Numbered from the stretch's first letter, positions 1-7,204 are shown. The stretch is DNA of 7,212 nt from Chitinophagaceae bacterium (GCA_947472635.1 CANJDY010000144.1:1-7212); one strand, 5' to 3'. Made by a program: numbers and translations. Notes: generated by a model from the letters alone, not told the origin.

Positions 1-1
1 A

Positions 2-580
2 TTGCAATTGGATAAAGGTATTGGGATTACTCAAAAAAATAAATTTCGTAATCAGGGTGTAATCATAAACGTATATGTGCCCGAAGGAAAAAGAATTAAG
101 ATTGACCGTAGTTTGAATTGGAATGGTATATTTCTTTTTGAAAATTCTACTAATGACAATTTATATGATGATCAAGAAGAAAGAGGATGGCGACAAAATG
201 TAGAGTATATAATGAACTCAGATGGTTTGTATACTTTAGATGGAGAGCCAGCTGATAACTCAAAAAATGGCGGAAAAACCAAGGTTAAAATTAATGGCAA
301 AGGAATCTATCTAGATGAAAATGGATATAAAGTTTCAATTGATGTGAATGGCATTCAAATAGAGGGAGAGGAGAATGATTTAAAAAAAGAAATAGAAAAG
401 CGTATGGATTCAATTCGAATGAAAATAGAGATGGATAAAAAGCGGATGAGGGATTCATTGCAAAAAGAAAAAGAGCAAATTCAACAGCAACTGGAAAAAA
501 TCGCTGCAAGCAAAACTATACCCGAAGCATTGCGTGGGTATTATTTGCAGTCGTATCTTCTTTTGGTAAATATCGATTAG
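2..580 (+). CDS. C-terminal part of a probable PspC-domain membrane protein (5' end outside window)
   Basis: The frame is open to the window edge, so this is the tail of a longer protein and the TTG at base 2 need not be a start. About 192 residues are visible. Residues 1-80 look like a beta-rich extracytoplasmic domain: a 'KFRNQGVIINVYVPEGKRI' strand region, an acidic asparagine-rich linker, then 'NVEYIMNSDGLYTLDG'. Residues 94-120 hold more strands (KVKINGKGIYLDENGY). Residues 123-168 are highly charged and rich in K, E, R, Q and M, a likely coiled coil. No membrane segment is seen in this part. The order of a beta domain ('VPxGKRI', 'EYxMxxDGL') then a charged helix resembles the C-terminal half of Bacteroidota proteins that carry an N-terminal PspC domain and take part in envelope stress responses. 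This is recalled family resemblance; the PspC domain itself would lie upstream and is not seen. A strong terminator follows, so this gene ends its transcript. Confidence 0.6.
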   Translation: MQLDKGIGITQKNKFRNQGVIINVYVPEGKRIKIDRSLNWNGIFLFENSTNDNLYDDQEERGWRQNVEYIMNSDGLYTLDGEPADNSKNGGKTKVKINGKGIYLDENGYKVSIDVNGIQIEGEENDLKKEIEKRMDSIRMKIEMDKKRMRDSLQKEKEQIQQQLEKIAASKTIPEALRGYYLQSYLLLVNID

Positions 581-633
581 TCTTTTCCAACCACTTCAAA
601 CCTGCCTAGCAATAGCTAAATGGTAGGAATAAT

Positions 634-670
634 GGCAGCCTATGCTTAATTAGCGCTGCCAATTTTTTTT
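634..670 (+). terminator. Intrinsic (Rho-independent) terminator after the PspC-like gene
   Basis: GGCAGC at 634-639 pairs with GCTGCC at 655-660, giving six mostly G-C pairs. With C654 bulged, CTA 640-642 can also pair with TAG 651-653, leaving an eight-base loop at 643-650. Two A residues and then eight T residues (663-670) follow directly. This is the textbook layout for a terminator reading on the plus strand, 54 bases past the stop codon at 578-580. It separates the upstream gene from gcvT. Confidence 0.85.
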
Positions 671-674
671 ATTT

Positions 675-682
675 TACATTTG
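675..682 (+). promoter_or_regulatory. Bacteroidota-type -7 promoter element upstream of gcvT
   Basis: TACATTTG matches the Bacteroidota -7 consensus TAnnTTTG exactly. It lies just after the terminator and 38 bases before the gcvT start codon, so the untranslated leader would be about 30 bases. No TTG-type -33 element is visible at the expected spacing (around 650-656). The call therefore rests on one short motif plus its good position. Confidence 0.5.
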
Positions 683-720
683 TCATCAAAATTTCAACGC
701 AATTTTATAATTAAGCATTC

Positions 721-1806
721 ATGAAAAACACACCATTTACCGAAAAACACATAGCAATGGGGGCTAAGATGGCTTCATTTGCAGGATTTAATATGCCTAT
801 TAGTTACTCGGGCATCAACGATGAACATGCTGCTGTTAGAACCAATGCCGGTGTGTTTGATGTAAGTCATATGGGGGAGTTTATTTTAAAGGGTGAAAAT
901 GCGCTCGACTTGATTCAAAGAGTTACTACCAATGATGCAGCTAAATTGACTGCTGGTCAGGCCCAGTACAGTTGTCTGCCTAATAGGGAAGGGGGAATTG
1001 TAGATGACCTGCTGGTGTACTGCTTAGAACCCAACAAGTCCTATATGCTAGTGGTAAATGCGGGTAATATCGATAAGGACTGGAACTGGATTAGCAGCTT
1101 CAATGAAAAAGGGGTGGAGATGCATAATATATCTGACAAGACCTGTTTACTGGCTATTCAGGGTCCAAATGCAACCCAAATACTACAATCATTGACTACC
1201 ACGGATATTTTGAATTTGAAGTATTATACTTTTATCAGGACAAATTTTGCTGGGATTGACAATGTAATCATCAGTGCAACCGGTTATACAGGGGCAGGGG
1301 GTGTTGAAATTTATTTTGAAGACAAAGACAAGGCAGCTGATATTATTTGGAATGCAATATTTGCTGCTGGGGCTTCGCATGGCATCAAGCCAATCGGACT
1401 GGGCGCAAGAGATACATTGCGACTTGAGATGGGTTTTTGTTTATACGGAAATGACATTAACGATACTACCTCACCGCTAGAGGCCGGCTTAGGATGGATT
1501 ACCAAATTCACCAAGGACTTCACCAACCAATCTTTTTTTGAATCTCAAAAGGCTGGTGGGGTAACAAAAAAATTGGTAGGTTTCGAAATGATCGATAGAG
1601 GCATCGCTCGCCATGATCATGAAATCATGGATTCGGAAGGTAATATTATTGGGAAGGTTACTTCTGGAACACAATCTCCTACATTGTGCAAGGCAATCGG
1701 TATGGGTTATGTAGCTTTTGATTTCGCATCGATTGACAGTGAAATTTACATCAGCATCCGTAATGCTTTGCTGAAAGCAAAAGTGGTTAAAATGCCGTTT
1801 GTCTAA
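721..1806 (+). CDS. gcvT: Aminomethyltransferase, T protein of the glycine cleavage system
   Basis: This cytoplasmic enzyme takes the aminomethyl group carried on lipoylated H protein, releases ammonia and passes the one-carbon unit to tetrahydrofolate, making 5,10-methylene-tetrahydrofolate (EC 2.1.2.10). At 361 residues it has the usual bacterial length. Visible family signatures are the N-terminal '[14 protein letters not shown]' (17-29), 'VFDVSHMGE' (45-53), '[10 protein letters not shown]' (91-100) with the Asp pair at 95-96 that includes the presumed catalytic Asp, 'GYTGAGGVE' (188-196), '[13 protein letters not shown]' (226-238) and 'SPLEAGLGW' (251-259). The C-terminal barrel domain contains 'SGTQSPTL' (315-322). 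The start is secure: the in-frame TAA at 712-714 lies just upstream and ATG 721 is the first start codon after it. There is no Shine-Dalgarno sequence, as is normal in Bacteroidota. gcvH and gcvP are not adjacent, so the gene appears to be transcribed alone. Folate-dependent paralogues such as YgfZ lack this set of motifs. Confidence 0.96.
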   Translation: MKNTPFTEKHIAMGAKMASFAGFNMPISYSGINDEHAAVRTNAGVFDVSHMGEFILKGENALDLIQRVTTNDAAKLTAGQAQYSCLPNREGGIVDDLLVYCLEPNKSYMLVVNAGNIDKDWNWISSFNEKGVEMHNISDKTCLLAIQGPNATQILQSLTTTDILNLKYYTFIRTNFAGIDNVIISATGYTGAGGVEIYFEDKDKAADIIWNAIFAAGASHGIKPIGLGARDTLRLEMGFCLYGNDINDTTSPLEAGLGWITKFTKDFTNQSFFESQKAGGVTKKLVGFEMIDRGIARHDHEIMDSEGNIIGKVTSGTQSPTLCKAIGMGYVAFDFASIDSEIYISIRNALLKAKVVKMPFV

Positions 1807-1949
1807 CTGATAACTATTTTATCTTAAAACTGAAAGTCCTTACTCATTCATTAGAAAAAATCATCGGAGGGTATTTGAATCAAATTTTATAAAAAAGTGG
1901 CTTGTTGTAATGCATTGATCAATTTGAAAATTATCAGCTAATTTTTACT

Positions 1950-2423
1950 ATGGCAAAAATTCACCTCACTACGCTAATCAATGCACCTGCTGAGCGAGTG
2001 TTTGACCTAAGTCGTAGTGTCAATTTGCATAGAATAGCTTCTTCCAACACCTATGAAAAGGCAATAGCAGGTGTTACCACGGGGCTTATCAACGAAAATG
2101 AAACGGTAACCTGGCAGGCCAAACATCTCTATAAAGTCAGGAAGTTTACAACTAAAATTACCAGTATGGAATTTCCTCATCATTTTACAGTTCAAATGGT
2201 TCATGGGGACTTTAAAAGTTTTCGGCACGAACATTATTTTAAGCCAATTAATAATGGCACTTTTTTGATTGATGTAATTGAATTCGAAACTCCTTATGGA
2301 GTAATCGGGCAATTAGCAGAGAAACTATTCCTAACTAGTTATTTGCATAAATTGCTCTTATATCGAAATGAGGTAATTAAGCAATATGCTGAAACAAGCA
2401 AGTGGAAAGCGATTTTGAATTAA
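1950..2423 (+). CDS. SRPBCC-fold (START/Bet v 1-like) putative ligand-binding protein
   Basis: This is a small soluble protein of 157 residues, a complete single SRPBCC domain, with no signal peptide or membrane segment. The N-terminal strand and helix 'KIHLTTLINAPAERVFDLSRSVNLH' (3-27) are typical of the fold. Next come 'ENETVTWQAKHLYKVRKFTTKIT' (49-71), 'FTVQMVHGDFKSFRHEHYF' (79-97), the 'TPYGVIGQLAEKLFL' turn (114-128) and a long C-terminal helix with 'LLLYRNEVIKQY' (135-146) that closes the hydrophobic pocket. This pattern matches the SRPBCC subgroup often labelled 'cell division protein' or 'ligand-binding SRPBCC protein'. That label is not evidence of function, and the ligand is unknown. 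ATG 1950 is the first ATG in the open frame (in-frame TAA at 1908-1910). comB begins 9 bases after its stop, so the two are probably co-transcribed. I saw no convincing promoter in the 143 bases upstream. Confidence 0.85.
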   Translation: MAKIHLTTLINAPAERVFDLSRSVNLHRIASSNTYEKAIAGVTTGLINENETVTWQAKHLYKVRKFTTKITSMEFPHHFTVQMVHGDFKSFRHEHYFKPINNGTFLIDVIEFETPYGVIGQLAEKLFLTSYLHKLLLYRNEVIKQYAETSKWKAILN

Positions 2424-2432
2424 ATAAAATAA

Positions 2433-3170
2433 ATGAAAGACGAAAAACCCCCTTTATTTACTGCATTGTCTCCTGCATTATTGCATTTGTATGATGTTAG
2501 CAGCAGTGTGGTTGTAATCATTGATGTATTGAGGGCAACTTCTACTATTGCAACTGCATTACACAATGGCGCAAAAAATATTATTCCTGTAGATAGCGTA
2601 GCAGAATGTATACGTTTGGGCAAGCAAATAGCAGGCATTACAGCAGGCGAAAGGGACGGATTGATTGCCGAGGGTTTATCTCACGGGAATTCTCCTTTTG
2701 AATATCCACCGGAATTTATTGGTGGCAAAACTTTAGTACTTACTACTACCAATGGTACAAAATTATTGCACATGGCATTGGAAAAGGGGGCCAAGGGGAT
2801 TATTACCGGCTCCTTTCCCAATCTTTCAGCTGTATGCGATTACCTGGTGGCTATGAAAATGCCAGTAATATTGGCCTGTGCCGCCTGGAAAGACAGGGTC
2901 AACATTGAAGACAGTTTGTTTGCTGGTGCAGTAATTAGTCGTATTAAAACACATTTTCATATAAATTGCGATTCGTCTCAAATGGCCGAAACCATGTTCA
3001 ACGATGCCCAAGAGGATTTATATGAATTTATGAAAGCAAAAAACGCCTCCCATTATCACCGACTTTCCCGATTGGGGCTTGAAAAGGATATTCGGTATTG
3101 TCTTACAGCGGATAAAGCCAACGTATTGTGCCTGTATGAAGGGGGGAAACTAGTAAAAGGCAGTCTTTAG
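2433..3170 (+). CDS. comB: Probable 2-phosphosulfolactate phosphatase (ComB family)
   Basis: ComB enzymes are Mg2+-dependent acid phosphatases that hydrolyse (R)-2-phospho-3-sulfolactate to 3-sulfolactate and phosphate (EC 3.1.3.71), known from coenzyme M synthesis in methanogens. The 245-residue length is usual. Visible family motifs are 'VVIIDVLRATSTIATAL' (27-43), 'AGERDG' (71-76), 'GNSPFEY' (85-91), 'LTTTNGT' (103-109), 'GSFPN' (126-130), 'ILACAAWKDRVNIEDSLFAGAV' (146-167, with the acidic pair E159-D160) and the C-terminal 'SRLGLEKDIRYCL' (212-224). The start is fixed because an in-frame TAA occupies the codon immediately before ATG 2433. The gene follows the SRPBCC gene at 9 bases and probably shares its mRNA. 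Bacteroidota do not make coenzyme M, so the physiological product here is uncertain; sulfolactate or sulfonolipid metabolism is a guess. No sulfolactate synthase (ComA) or other sulfonate gene is next to it. Confidence 0.9.
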   Translation: MKDEKPPLFTALSPALLHLYDVSSSVVVIIDVLRATSTIATALHNGAKNIIPVDSVAECIRLGKQIAGITAGERDGLIAEGLSHGNSPFEYPPEFIGGKTLVLTTTNGTKLLHMALEKGAKGIITGSFPNLSAVCDYLVAMKMPVILACAAWKDRVNIEDSLFAGAVISRIKTHFHINCDSSQMAETMFNDAQEDLYEFMKAKNASHYHRLSRLGLEKDIRYCLTADKANVLCLYEGGKLVKGSL

Positions 3171-3172
3171 TC

Positions 3173-3192
3173 GACATCTTTTAAAAGATGTC
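3173..3192. repeat. Perfect 20-base palindrome just after comB, possible weak terminator
   Basis: GACATCTTTT at 3173-3182 is the exact reverse complement of AAAAGATGTC at 3183-3192, starting three bases after the last base of the comB stop codon. As RNA it can form an eight-pair stem with a TTAA loop. The bases that follow (ATCTCTTTC, then a run of five T at 3208-3212) are T-rich but lack a tight T tract, so it would be a poor intrinsic terminator. A symmetric protein-binding site is the alternative. Its position between comB and the next promoter element favours a transcript-end role. Confidence 0.5.
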
Positions 3193-3215
3193 ATCTCTTT
3201 CAAGCAGTTTTTCTT

Positions 3216-3223
3216 TAATTTTG
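3216..3223 (+). promoter_or_regulatory. Bacteroidota-type -7 promoter element upstream of the SNF2 gene
   Basis: TAATTTTG matches the TAnnTTTG consensus exactly and lies in the comB-SNF2 gap, 79 bases before the TTG start. It would give a leader of roughly 70 bases. I see no clear -33 TTG at the right distance; the region around 3194-3200 reads ATCTCTT. In AT-rich intergenic DNA a single match can occur by chance. Confidence 0.45.
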
Positions 3224-3230
3224 CAAATTG

Positions 3231-3264
3231 CTCTTTTCTGAATGGGTCATTCCACTGAAAAGGG
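3231..3264 (+). other. Possible two-part stem-loop in the 5' leader of the SNF2 gene
   Basis: CTCTTTTC at 3231-3238 can pair with GAAAAGGG at 3257-3264 (eight pairs, one of them G-U). Inside it, GAATG at 3240-3244 pairs with CATTC at 3248-3252 around a three-base GGT loop. An unequal internal loop (T3239 against 3253-3256) joins the two helices. The structure falls between the presumed transcription start (near 3230) and the start codon at 3303. It does not resemble a riboswitch class I know. It may be a regulatory or stabilising leader hairpin, or a chance pairing. Confidence 0.3.
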
Positions 3265-3302
3265 GTTTCAATTTCACTTAGTACAGTAAAACCGGATTTA
3301 TT

Positions 3303-6300
3303 TTGGCGCTATCCCATTTAATCAAATATGTTTACAATACCGGTTCCGATGAGGTTATCCGAAGAGGAAAAAAAATTCATGGTATTGGTAACGTTGAGTT
3401 GGTAGAACATGACGAATTGCTTAATGGCGTGGTATTTAGGGTTAAAGATGATATCTATAGTACGTATTATAAAGTCAATGTTCAAAAATATACGGATCCC
3501 CAGTCACTATCCCTCCGCTGCAGCTGCCCTTATAATATTGGTGATATTTGCCGCCATGAGGTAGCGGCTCTTTTCCAGTTACAGGAATTGATAGATAAAA
3601 ATATGTTAGGTAGCAACAGTGCTGTCTATAGCCAGCGGCATACGGTGGCAAAAATGAAGTACATTGATTTGAAGACCATCCGTCTGCTTTGTTCGCCAGA
3701 GATCTATGATGCTGCAGAATCCATATTGGAAACAACCAAGGCTACCATCCTTGTTTCGGCTAATGAAAGAGTAGAAGCAGAATTGCGTCTTGATGGGCAG
3801 TTGTTTCCGATAGTGATTCAAAAAAATGACGAACGAAATTTTGACAGCTCCTGCAAATGTGCCGAAACATCCTATCCGCTATGTGTGCATAAGACGACTT
3901 TATTTCTTCAGTTATTCAGGCAATACGGCCCTTATTATTTCGATACCATTCGTAACTGGGATAAAGAAAAAAACAAACTGTTACAGATATATGGATATAA
4001 TTTATCTGATGACCTAACAGGAAAATTTGAGTTTGTATATAAAGAGGGAAAACCGTTTCTTATTTTACTAGATACATCCATCAAAAGAGTTGCCCAGACA
4101 GTCCCTGCCTTTAGACCAACCTATCTGCAAGATAGTCGTCCTATTGAAATGGAAGAGTTAGAAACAATACCTACCGCGAATAAAAAACTCGGACTGGTTT
4201 TTAACTTTAATGCCGCAACCTATCCTTATTTTGTAGTGGATGCTATTCAGGGGGATGTAGATGAAAAAAGCAATGCGCTGCTCGGGAAAGCTGAAAAATT
4301 AGATCTTACTAAATATGTGAATACCGACCTCTTTAGCGAGGATGACAAAATGCTTTTACAGCAAATTCGAAAACTACAGACATCGGAAGTAAATAAATAC
4401 CTGAATAGAAATTCACCGTTTAGCGGAATATGGGAAAATATCATTCAAACGGATGGGGATGAATTGCCCGAAGAAACCAGGTTGTTGATTACAGAATATT
4501 TTCAACCCAAACTAAAAAAATTATTTGAGGAGCAGACAAGCAACCCATTTGTTTATTATTTACCTGAGAAAAAAGTTTTTAAAACTGATAATCTAGTGGA
4601 GGTGGCGTTGAGTGAAAATTGTATTGCACCTCAGTTTAAGATTGCATTACAAGGAGATCATTTTGAGCTCCAATGCCGATTAAATATTAATGGTGCGGCT
4701 CAACCAGTTGCTGACAACGAGTGCTACAACAGTATACTTTTTTTATACAATCACACTTTTTACCTCTGGCAAAAACCGGAAGATGTATTGCAGGCCGAAA
4801 AATTTATTAAGAATGGGAGCATAGTCCTTACCAAAGAAAACTGGTCTGCGCAAATGCAGAAACTCATCATGCCTCTAACCAAAGAGTACAAGGTAGAATT
4901 TGACAAATCGCTCATTAAGGAAGTAAAAAGCGGAGAGCCGGAAGTGAAGTTGATGTTGCAAGAAAAGGGCGACTACCTTGTATTTCAACCCATTTTTACA
5001 TACAAGGGTTTTGAAACAAAGGCATCGGACAAGGATACCATTACCATTCCTGACGGAGACAAAATCTTGATGGTTCATAGAAATAAAGAAGCGGAGTTAC
5101 GATTCTTAGACAAGCTAAGTTCATTGCATTCGCAGTTTATACGCCCAGAGGAGGGAAACAGTTTAATATTAAAGGGCCCAGAAGTATTAAAAAACAATTG
5201 GTTTTTCCTATTTGTGGATTCTATGAAAGAATCGAAAGTGCCTGTATTTGGTTTTGAAGCACTCAGAAATTTTCGTTTTAATACAGCAAGGCCATCAACA
5301 CATATTCATGTAAGCAGCGGGTTGGATTGGTTTGATGCAAAAGTGGAGTTAGATTTTGAAGGTCAGCGGGTAGGTATTAATGAAATCAAAAAGGCATTGG
5401 CCTCCAAGCAATCTTTTGTTCAGCTTAGCGACGGCACATTGGGAATATTGCCGGATGAATGGCTTAAAAAATACTCCCTGTTATTTAAGGTTGGCGACGG
5501 CAAAAATGACAAACTCCGTTTATCAAAATATCACATGAGTGTGATTGATGAGCTTTACCAAAACCGGGATGCATCAGAATTAAGTTTTGCACTCGATGAA
5601 AAATTTGAGCGAATTAGGGAATTCAGAAATATTCCAGAAATTGTAGCACCAATTAATTTACAGGCTATTCTTAGGCCTTATCAAATAGCAGGCTATCAGT
5701 GGCTCAATTATTTAAATGAAGTGGGCTGGGGAGGTATTTTGGCAGATGACATGGGATTGGGTAAAACAGTTCAGGCACTTACCATGTTACAGCATTACAA
5801 AAGCCAGGAAGGAAAATTGACGGCCATCGTGGTTTGTCCTACTACCTTGATCTATAATTGGGAAAATGAGATTAAAAAATTCACGCCTGATCTTACCTGG
5901 CGGATTCACCATGGAAGTACTCGTACGAAGGATATTGTAGCATTGCAGGATGCAAATATTATTATCACTACCTACGGCACTTTGCGAAGTGATATCCAGC
6001 TGCTAATGAAAATAATGTTTGATTATGTAGTGTTGGATGAAAGTCAGGCAATTAAAAACCCGGCATCCAAAGTAACAAAAGCTGCTTGTCTATTGATAGC
6101 AAAAAACAGGGTATGCATGAGTGGTACTCCCCTTCAAAATAACACATTTGATATTTTTGCACAAATGAATTTCCTCAATCCGGGATTGCTGGGGAGCATG
6201 GATTTTTTCCGAAATGAGTTTGCTAACCCTATTGATAAATTTGGCGAGCAAGATCAAAAAGATCATCTTAGAAAGTTATTATATCCTTTTATTTTGCGAA

Positions 6301-7058
6301 GAACTAAAGAGCAAGTAGCAAAAGATTTGCCTGAAAAAACGGAGACCATTTTATTTTGTGAAATGGATAAGGAGCAGCGGAAAATTTATGATGCCTATCG
6401 CAATAGCTACCGAGATAAAATTATGGGGGTTATTGATCAGCAGGGCATCGATAAATCACAGCTGACTATTTTGCAGGGCCTAATGAAGCTGAGACAAATT
6501 TGCGACAGCCCAGCAATTTTGAATGAAGAAGAAAAGTTCCCCAATCATTCTATCAAACTCGATGAATTAACCCGTGAAATTGGAGAAAACATTGGACAGC
6601 ACAAGGCATTGATATTCTCCCAATTCTTGGGAATGCTTTCTCTTATCAAAGATAAATTACGGGAAGCAGGGGTGCCGTTTGAATACTTTGATGGGAGTAC
6701 CAGCATCAATGACCGGCAAAAAGCGATTGATAATTTTCAAAATAAGGATGAAAGCCGGGTATTCCTAATTTCATTAAAGGCGGGAGGAGTGGGTCTGAAC
6801 CTTACAGCTGCAGATTACGTCTATATTGTAGATCCATGGTGGAATCCTGCAGTAGAGCAGCAGGCTATTGACCGAACACATCGTATTGGACAAACGAAAA
6901 ACATCTTTGCTTATCGTATGATCTGTATTGATACGATTGAAGATAAAATTCTGCAACTGCAGGAACGCAAACGCAAACTTGCCAGCGAACTAATTTCTGA
7001 CGATGTCAATTTTGTAAAAGCATTGAGCAAGGCAGATGTGGAATATCTTTTTAGCTAG
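3303..7058 (+). CDS. SNF2-family DEAD-like ATPase/helicase with N-terminal SWIM zinc fingers
   Basis: This is a large cytoplasmic motor of the Swi2/Snf2 family, which uses ATP to move along double-stranded DNA and remodel bound proteins; the bacterial targets are largely unknown (RapA, which recycles RNA polymerase, is one relative). The 1251 residues contain a SWIM motif CxCx7CxH at C73, C75, C83, H85 and a second with identical spacing at C184, C186, C194, H196. Residues about 200-780 are a long region I cannot assign. The ATPase core follows: 'LRPYQIAGYQWL' (790-801), Walker A 'DDMGLGKT' (815-822, K821), Ia 'VVCPTTLIYNW' (843-853), Walker B 'LDESQ' (911-915) and III 'MSGTPLQN' (939-946). 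The second lobe has 'ALIFSQF' (1102-1108), V 'SLKAGGVGLNLT' (1157-1168) and VI 'QQAIDRTHRIGQ' (1186-1197, arginine finger region R1191/R1194). The start is inferred as TTG 3303: the frame opens after the TAG at 3279-3281 and has no ATG before residue 101, which would delete the first zinc finger. It is preceded by its own -7 element. Confidence 0.95.
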   Translation: MALSHLIKYVYNTGSDEVIRRGKKIHGIGNVELVEHDELLNGVVFRVKDDIYSTYYKVNVQKYTDPQSLSLRCSCPYNIGDICRHEVAALFQLQELIDKNMLGSNSAVYSQRHTVAKMKYIDLKTIRLLCSPEIYDAAESILETTKATILVSANERVEAELRLDGQLFPIVIQKNDERNFDSSCKCAETSYPLCVHKTTLFLQLFRQYGPYYFDTIRNWDKEKNKLLQIYGYNLSDDLTGKFEFVYKEGKPFLILLDTSIKRVAQTVPAFRPTYLQDSRPIEMEELETIPTANKKLGLVFNFNAATYPYFVVDAIQGDVDEKSNALLGKAEKLDLTKYVNTDLFSEDDKMLLQQIRKLQTSEVNKYLNRNSPFSGIWENIIQTDGDELPEETRLLITEYFQPKLKKLFEEQTSNPFVYYLPEKKVFKTDNLVEVALSENCIAPQFKIALQGDHFELQCRLNINGAAQPVADNECYNSILFLYNHTFYLWQKPEDVLQAEKFIKNGSIVLTKENWSAQMQKLIMPLTKEYKVEFDKSLIKEVKSGEPEVKLMLQEKGDYLVFQPIFTYKGFETKASDKDTITIPDGDKILMVHRNKEAELRFLDKLSSLHSQFIRPEEGNSLILKGPEVLKNNWFFLFVDSMKESKVPVFGFEALRNFRFNTARPSTHIHVSSGLDWFDAKVELDFEGQRVGINEIKKALASKQSFVQLSDGTLGILPDEWLKKYSLLFKVGDGKNDKLRLSKYHMSVIDELYQNRDASELSFALDEKFERIREFRNIPEIVAPINLQAILRPYQIAGYQWLNYLNEVGWGGILADDMGLGKTVQALTMLQHYKSQEGKLTAIVVCPTTLIYNWENEIKKFTPDLTWRIHHGSTRTKDIVALQDANIIITTYGTLRSDIQLLMKIMFDYVVLDESQAIKNPASKVTKAACLLIAKNRVCMSGTPLQNNTFDIFAQMNFLNPGLLGSMDFFRNEFANPIDKFGEQDQKDHLRKLLYPFILRRTKEQVAKDLPEKTETILFCEMDKEQRKIYDAYRNSYRDKIMGVIDQQGIDKSQLTILQGLMKLRQICDSPAILNEEEKFPNHSIKLDELTREIGENIGQHKALIFSQFLGMLSLIKDKLREAGVPFEYFDGSTSINDRQKAIDNFQNKDESRVFLISLKAGGVGLNLTAADYVYIVDPWWNPAVEQQAIDRTHRIGQTKNIFAYRMICIDTIEDKILQLQERKRKLASELISDDVNFVKALSKADVEYLFS

Positions 7059-7072
7059 CCTGCAAAACAATA

Positions 7073-7204
7073 TCAGGAATTGATATAATCGCGCAAACGC
7101 TTGATGTTTCGCTTATCGCTTGATTCAAAAAGGCTCTTAAAAACGTTGTTGAAAAACTTTGATAAGACCGAAAAAAATGACGGAGAGTAGGTTTTAGTAT
7201 TCAT
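7073..7204 (-). CDS. Possible end of a convergent gene or small protein, unknown function
   Basis: On the minus strand a frame stays open from the window edge to a TGA at 7075-7073. Its only ATG in view (7204-7202) would give a 43-residue basic protein, beginning MNTKTYSPSFFSVLSKFF and ending KRNIKRLRDYINS. Because the codons before that ATG (Pro, Thr) are also open to the edge, this may be the C-terminus of a longer gene instead. It converges on the SNF2 gene with 14 bases between the two stop codons, a common arrangement for real genes. There is no Shine-Dalgarno sequence, but none of the genes here has one. I do not recognise the family. The alternative is plain non-coding DNA past the SNF2 gene. 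Confidence 0.35.
   Translation of the reverse strand: MNTKTYSPSFFSVLSKFFNNVFKSLFESSDKRNIKRLRDYINS

Noticed and set aside
481..609. An overlapping plus-strand frame (one base behind the PspC-like gene's frame) runs to a TAG at 607-609 and encodes a hydrophobic stretch (SIAWVLFAVVSSFGKYRLVF). It could be reached by a -1 slip at the A run 494-499, hinting at a frameshift or programmed slippage.
   Set aside because: The A run does not make a proper X XXY YYZ slippery heptamer in the gene's frame, no stimulatory structure is evident, and the in-frame tail ending LLLVNID is plausible for this family. A chance overlap is simpler.
1189..1526. Antisense and alternate-frame open stretches of 60-70 codons inside gcvT.
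   Set aside because: They lie wholly inside a strongly conserved gene, have no recognisable protein features, and are expected by chance.
1807..1949. Gap between gcvT and the SRPBCC gene checked for a small gene, terminator, promoter or RNA.
   Set aside because: ATG-started frames on both strands end within a few codons, no stem with a T tract is present, and the nearest -7-like string (TCAATTTG at 1919-1926) has a mismatch at the key second base and no properly spaced -33 element.
2007..2312. A 101-codon open frame on the minus strand inside the SRPBCC gene.
   Set aside because: It is the shadow of a gene with clear family motifs; its translation looks like random sequence and it has no promoter or homology signal I recognise.
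3303..7058. The SNF2 gene as part of an anti-phage system such as DISARM or another multi-gene defence island.
   Set aside because: No methyltransferase, nuclease, phospholipase D-type or other defence partner is next to it; the neighbours are metabolic genes, and SWIM-SNF2 proteins also occur as ordinary chromosomal genes.
7059..7077. CCTG (7059-7062) and CAGG (7074-7077) as a shared terminator between the SNF2 gene and the convergent frame.
   Set aside because: Only four pairs with an 11-base loop and no adjacent T run on either strand; too weak to call.
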